Source: Pseudomonadota bacterium (GTDB lineage Bacteria > Pseudomonadota > Alphaproteobacteria > Sphingomonadales > Sphingomonadaceae). Taken from it: a DNA stretch of 18,215 bases. Below are positions 15,115 through 18,215 of the stretch, one piece after another. Under the pieces are notes generated by a model, which saw only the letters and a list, made by a program, of their open reading frames with translations, searched no databases and had not been told where the DNA came from. The DNA lies in NCBI GenBank assembly GCA_023387085.1, contig JAEWIL010000077.1, positions 1-18,215 on the forward strand. The letters are read 5' to 3'. Numbering within the stretch: position 1 is the first letter of the stretch; each line of letters opens with the position of its first letter. A program made the position numbers and the translations under genes.

Positions 15115-15674
15115 ATGCGATATTTGCCTCCTGCCGTCCTCGTCTGCGCCGCTCTTGCCTCGCCTGCTCACGCCGAGCCGAGCCTTGAGAAGGGTTCGAT
15201 GGCGCACTGCGCGGATGCGAGGAATGGTTGCTGAACCCTGCAAGCTGGGCGGAGGGAACTGGCCCGTTCGTTGAGGCCGTCGGTCTCGGGTCACAGATGA
15301 GTCTCGTTGACCGGGTGGAGGAGGTGAACCTTCCACCGGCCCGATTCCGGCGGGGGAATCACTATTGGCGGATCGACTCGACGCCAAATGCAGGCTATGT
15401 CCTTGTTGTTTCAGACCAGTTGCCGATGTGCCACATCACTGGCGGCGGCGGCGTAGATCTCCAACCAAGCGTTGAGAGCGTTATTTCCTCGCCTGACTTC
15501 AACCAAAGGTGGCAGTCCGAAAAGTCGGCGGGGAAAGATGGGATGGCGACCACTGTATTTCGCAATCGGGAAGACCCTGCCCTGAAATTAACCATTAGCC
15601 GGGCGGGCAAAGCGGGTGAGCGAATGGACAGGGTGCAGCTGTTAGCCACTGCCATTTACCAGACCGGCAACTAA
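15115..15674 (+). pseudogene. Secreted protein gene split by an apparent one-base deletion
   Basis: Two overlapping frames together look like one secreted protein. Frame 1 opens at ATG 15115 and encodes a clear Sec signal peptide (MRYLPPAVLVCAALASPAHA, cut after residue 20), then EPSLEKG, and stops at 15234. The frame starting at 15195 continues FDGALRGCEEWLLNPASW and runs without a stop to TAA 15672-15674. It has no ATG or GTG near its beginning, only TTG 15228. Adding one base in the GGG run at 15192-15194 joins them into a 186-residue protein with a signal peptide and two cysteines (RGCEEW and PMCHITGGGG). I infer a frameshift caused by a lost G, either a real mutation or a sequencing error. 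Similar secreted proteins seem to exist in sphingomonads; function unknown. No ribosome binding site is visible before 15115. The 3' part still looks protein-like. Confidence 0.7.
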
Positions 15675-15696
15675 CCACCCGCTTCCTAATAGAACG

Positions 15697-15710
15697 TCCG
15701 CAATCGGTCG
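15697..15710. repeat. 14-bp imperfect direct repeat, copy 1
   Basis: TCCGCAATCGGTCG matches 15764-15777 at 13 of 14 positions. Read on the - strand with the bases beyond it, this copy spells Asp-Arg-Leu-Arg-Thr-Phe-Tyr-stop (15709-15686), an alternative ending resembling the end of the neighbouring coiled-coil gene. Confidence 0.6.
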
Positions 15711-15758
15711 GAAGCCGCCACCGCCACCGCCAGCGACGTGCTCGTCAAATCGCCGCGA

Positions 15759-18128
15759 TCAGTTCCGCAACCGGTCGATCGCCTGCGCCAGCGCGACATA
15801 GAGCTTGCCTATGTCCGACGACAGCAGGGTGACGCTGATCGCCGACCCGTCGCGGGCGCCGATCAGCAGGCGCAGCATCGCCTCGAAATCGTGGATGAAC
15901 TGGTTCACCGATGCGTGAAAGCTGTCGTCGTTCTGGTAGAGGCGCAGGATTTCCTTCGCCTCGCTGTTTTCGACGAGCTTGACCGCGCGCCGAGAGAACA
16001 CGCCGCGGTCGCCTTTCAGATAGGCATCCCAAGCGGTATCGCTGACCTCGCTCGACAATATCTTGGTCATGTCGATCGCCGTCGATTTGAGCGCTTCGGT
16101 AAGCACGCCAACCTGTTTGGCGAGCGAATCACGGTCGGACGCGGCGATTGCCTGTTCGGCCTCCAGCGCGCGTTGCTCGACGCTGGCGCTGGTGTCCATG
16201 ATCGTGATCAGTTGGCGCATCAGCCGGTCGGCGGCGCCGTTCGCGGCCTCTACCGCGCGCTGTGAGGCTTGCTCGATCGCGGCGAGTTGCGCCATGATCT
16301 CGGTCTTGAACGCGGCGTCGATTGCGTCGGTCGCGGTCGCCTGCATCGTCTCGCGCGCGCTGGCGACGAGCTTTTCGAGCGTCTGGCGCGCCTCCTCCGC
16401 CGCGGCATCGGCGGTGGTGCGGACCTCGCCGAGCGTTGCAATCATCCGCGCCCCGCCCTGTTCTGCGAACTCGTCGGCGCCGCTGCGCAGCCGCGCCAGC
16501 GCCGCGTCGGCATCGGCGAGTGATGCGTTGATACGTTCGGCGAGCGCCTGTTGGCTTTCGGCGTGGGAAGCCATCTTGTCTTCGTTTGCCTGCAGCGTCG
16601 ATTTGACGGCGTTGACGTGCGACAGCGTCGATTGCGCGACGAGTTCCGATGCCTCGAGCATCGGCTTCATCTCCCCCAATGCGGTCTGCGTCGTCTTGCC
16701 ATGCGAGGTCATGCGATCGAGTGCGCGCGGTAGCGTCTCGTCAAGTTCGCGCGTCACGGCATCGAGCGCCAGCAGCAGCGATTCAGCCTGCGTAATCAGT
16801 TGATGCGTCGACCCGTTGCCACTTTGCACCTCGGCCATGAAGGCAGCGAGTTGTCCCTTGGTATCGTCGATCGCGCGACCGATGACGCCGGTGCTCGCCG
16901 ACACGCTGACGTCGAGGATTTCGAGCTGCTGGCTGATTTCTGCCACATGGCTTTTGACGCGGGCGGCGAGTGCTTCGCTTGTGTCGCCGTGTGCGGTAAG
17001 TTGCATTCCGATCGCGTCTCCCGCGTCGCGCGCGGCGGCGAGTCGGGCGTCGAGTTGCGCCGCGGCGGCTTCCACGCCTTCACGGAACTGGCGCCAGCTT
17101 CCGTCCATCTGGCCGGTCACCGTCGCGATCGTGGATTTAAGATCGTCGCGCGCGGTCGCGGACGCCTGGGTCATTTGCGCCAGCGACAGCCCGTGCGCTT
17201 CGGTGGCCTGTGTAGAGGCGGCCTTGAGGCCGGCCTCGGCCTCTTTCGCCTGTTGCTGCAGCGCGGCGATGGTCTCACGAAGGCCCGCCGCAGAAGTCTC
17301 GCTCGTCCGGGCGGCCCTGGCCGCTTCTTCGGAAAGGGCCGCCAGCTTCGCTTCCAGATTGGCGCCCTGTTGGTGCGCGACGAGACCGGCTTCGCGGAAA
17401 TTGACCGCGAGACGCTGCGCAACATCGTCGATCCGCGGCAGCCCGGCAAGCAGTCCGTCCATTCTTTGCATCGCGACGTCGCCCGATCGCGCGAGTTGGT
17501 CATGTGCATTGGCGATGACCGAGGCGTTGGTCGCGAGCTTGTCGCTGCTCTCGTTCAGCCGCGTGACCGTATCGAGCCCGAGCTGCTGGACCGTGAGCGC
17601 CTGTTCGCCGAGCTGGCGCTGGGCGTCGGCGAGATGGTCGGCGAGCGCGCGCATCGACCGGTTGAGCGCCAGATTTTCCTCGCGAAGCGCAGCTGCAACC
17701 CGCGTGAATCGCGCCTGTTCGGACCGGCCCGAACGAAGAAGCGCCGTCCACAGGACGGCGAGCAGCGTGAGCGGCATCGCAATCGTTGCGACGAGCGCCG
17801 GCCAACCGGCAACTGCAGGCAGGCGCGCGAAACCGTCCGTCCCGGCGAAGGCCGCAAATACGGTCCAGCCAAGGCCAAGAAGAACGAGCGCGACGGGGAT
17901 AAGCCTGTCGCGCGTTCCCGAAACCGAACTCTCTTCAATGGCGTCATCTTCCTCGGACTGGGCGAGCGCCGACGTATCCAGCCAATCCCGCTCGGGCGAG
18001 GGGGCGTCGGGCCGTGTCTCCGGTTCGGGCACGAGCGCCGTCGCAGGCGCCACGCCCATCGCATCATCCGCTTCCGGCTTTGCCGCGGAATCCCGCCACA
18101 ATCCGACGATTTTCTTTTGCCCCGTCAT
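15759..18128 (-). CDS. Membrane-anchored long coiled-coil protein, possible TipN-like polarity factor
   Basis: A 789-residue protein. Residues 1-74 are an acidic, proline-containing cytoplasmic segment. Two membrane helices follow at about 76-95 and 109-131. Residues about 140-690 are almost entirely Ala/Glu/Gln/Leu-rich helix with heptad character and no proline-rich breaks, so a long coiled coil is expected. The last 95 residues form a distinct, probably conserved domain (SDTAWDAYLKGDRGVFSRRA, then FIHDFEAMLRLLIGARDGS and VTLLSSDIGKLYVALAQAID). Two N-terminal helices plus a long coiled coil is the layout of TipN, which marks the new pole and guides division and flagellum placement in Caulobacter. 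I recall a similar C-terminal block in that family but could not compare it. Chemoreceptor signalling motifs are absent. The ATG at 18128 has only a weak upstream site. Large + strand open frames across this gene are shadows. Confidence 0.88.
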   Translation of the reverse strand: MTGQKKIVGLWRDSAAKPEADDAMGVAPATALVPEPETRPDAPSPERDWLDTSALAQSEEDDAIEESSVSGTRDRLIPVALVLLGLGWTVFAAFAGTDGFARLPAVAGWPALVATIAMPLTLLAVLWTALLRSGRSEQARFTRVAAALREENLALNRSMRALADHLADAQRQLGEQALTVQQLGLDTVTRLNESSDKLATNASVIANAHDQLARSGDVAMQRMDGLLAGLPRIDDVAQRLAVNFREAGLVAHQQGANLEAKLAALSEEAARAARTSETSAAGLRETIAALQQQAKEAEAGLKAASTQATEAHGLSLAQMTQASATARDDLKSTIATVTGQMDGSWRQFREGVEAAAAQLDARLAAARDAGDAIGMQLTAHGDTSEALAARVKSHVAEISQQLEILDVSVSASTGVIGRAIDDTKGQLAAFMAEVQSGNGSTHQLITQAESLLLALDAVTRELDETLPRALDRMTSHGKTTQTALGEMKPMLEASELVAQSTLSHVNAVKSTLQANEDKMASHAESQQALAERINASLADADAALARLRSGADEFAEQGGARMIATLGEVRTTADAAAEEARQTLEKLVASARETMQATATDAIDAAFKTEIMAQLAAIEQASQRAVEAANGAADRLMRQLITIMDTSASVEQRALEAEQAIAASDRDSLAKQVGVLTEALKSTAIDMTKILSSEVSDTAWDAYLKGDRGVFSRRAVKLVENSEAKEILRLYQNDDSFHASVNQFIHDFEAMLRLLIGARDGSAISVTLLSSDIGKLYVALAQAIDRLRN
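15764..15777. repeat. 14-bp imperfect direct repeat, copy 2
   Basis: TCCGCAACCGGTCG, inside the last codons (Asp-Arg-Leu-Arg-Asn-stop) of the - strand coiled-coil gene. It is the partner of the copy at 15697-15710, 67 bases away, with a GC-rich CCGCCA triplication (about 15718-15735) between them. Confidence 0.6.
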
Positions 18129-18215
18129 TGCGCCATCTTAGCATCAAATGGCCGCCATGAAACGGAAACTTAACTACGATCTGCAAAGGCTGTGGAATGT
18201 CGTTCGATAGTGGCC

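Noticed and set aside
15675..15758. Bidirectional terminator between the converging genes
   Set aside because: Only four-base stems could be found and there is no T tract on either strand.
16800..18173. Long + strand open frames (457 and 441 codons) across the coiled-coil gene
   Set aside because: The - strand frame gives two clear membrane helices, a coiled coil and a structured C-terminal domain. The + strand products are Ser/Ala/Arg-rich without domains.
18129..18215. Promoter of the coiled-coil gene (TAAGAT box, rc of 18135-18140) and a 17-codon + strand frame at 18157
   Set aside because: The box would put the transcription start at the ATG and lacks a convincing -35. The short frame has no ribosome binding site or recognisable sequence. 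The real promoter may lie in or beyond this stretch.

Overview
The window is high-GC, densely packed DNA that looks like an alphaproteobacterial chromosome, most likely from the order Sphingomonadales (Sphingopyxis/Sphingomonas-like). This placement is my inference from the protein sequences and from the gene order nuoN-birA-coaX-rnj-DUF1467; I ran no search. From position 1 to about 15.05 kb every gene is on the + strand, and neighbouring genes mostly overlap by four bases or are a few bases apart.

Region 1 (1-11650) is the distal part of the operon for respiratory complex I (proton-pumping NADH:quinone oxidoreductase). It holds the 3' part of nuoF, then nuoG, nuoH, nuoI, nuoJ, nuoK, nuoL, nuoM and nuoN; nuoA-E and the start of nuoF lie upstream of the window. 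The peripheral-arm subunits NuoF, NuoG and NuoI carry the expected iron-sulfur cysteine motifs. The membrane-arm subunits NuoH and NuoJ-N carry the expected channel Glu/Lys residues. Two extra genes interrupt the standard order: a secreted protein with an internal repeat between nuoF and nuoG (1067-1816), and a 95-residue two-helix membrane protein locked between nuoG and nuoH by ATGA overlaps on both sides (3840-4127).

Region 2 (about 11647-15053) continues without a visible break into birA (biotin-protein ligase without a DNA-binding domain), coaX (type III pantothenate kinase), rnj (ribonuclease J) and a small DUF1467-type membrane protein. Cofactor synthesis and RNA decay genes may therefore be co-transcribed with complex I. 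birA has no usable ATG, GTG or TTG near its expected start; a CTG overlapping the nuoN stop fits best.

Region 3 (15054-18215) lies outside the operon. A small secreted-protein gene (15115-15674) appears broken by a one-base deletion. Facing it on the - strand is a 789-residue protein with two N-terminal membrane helices, a very long coiled coil and a compact C-terminal domain. This architecture resembles the alphaproteobacterial polarity factor TipN, an assignment that remains tentative. Just past its stop codon is a second, out-of-frame copy of the sequence that ends the gene. No tRNA, rRNA, CRISPR array, insertion sequence or convincing intrinsic terminator was seen, and no gene-free stretch exceeds 300 bases. 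The window is mainly ordinary core-genome content. The points worth a second look are the two accessory genes in the nuo operon, the birA start, the frameshifted gene and the coiled-coil protein with its duplicated end.
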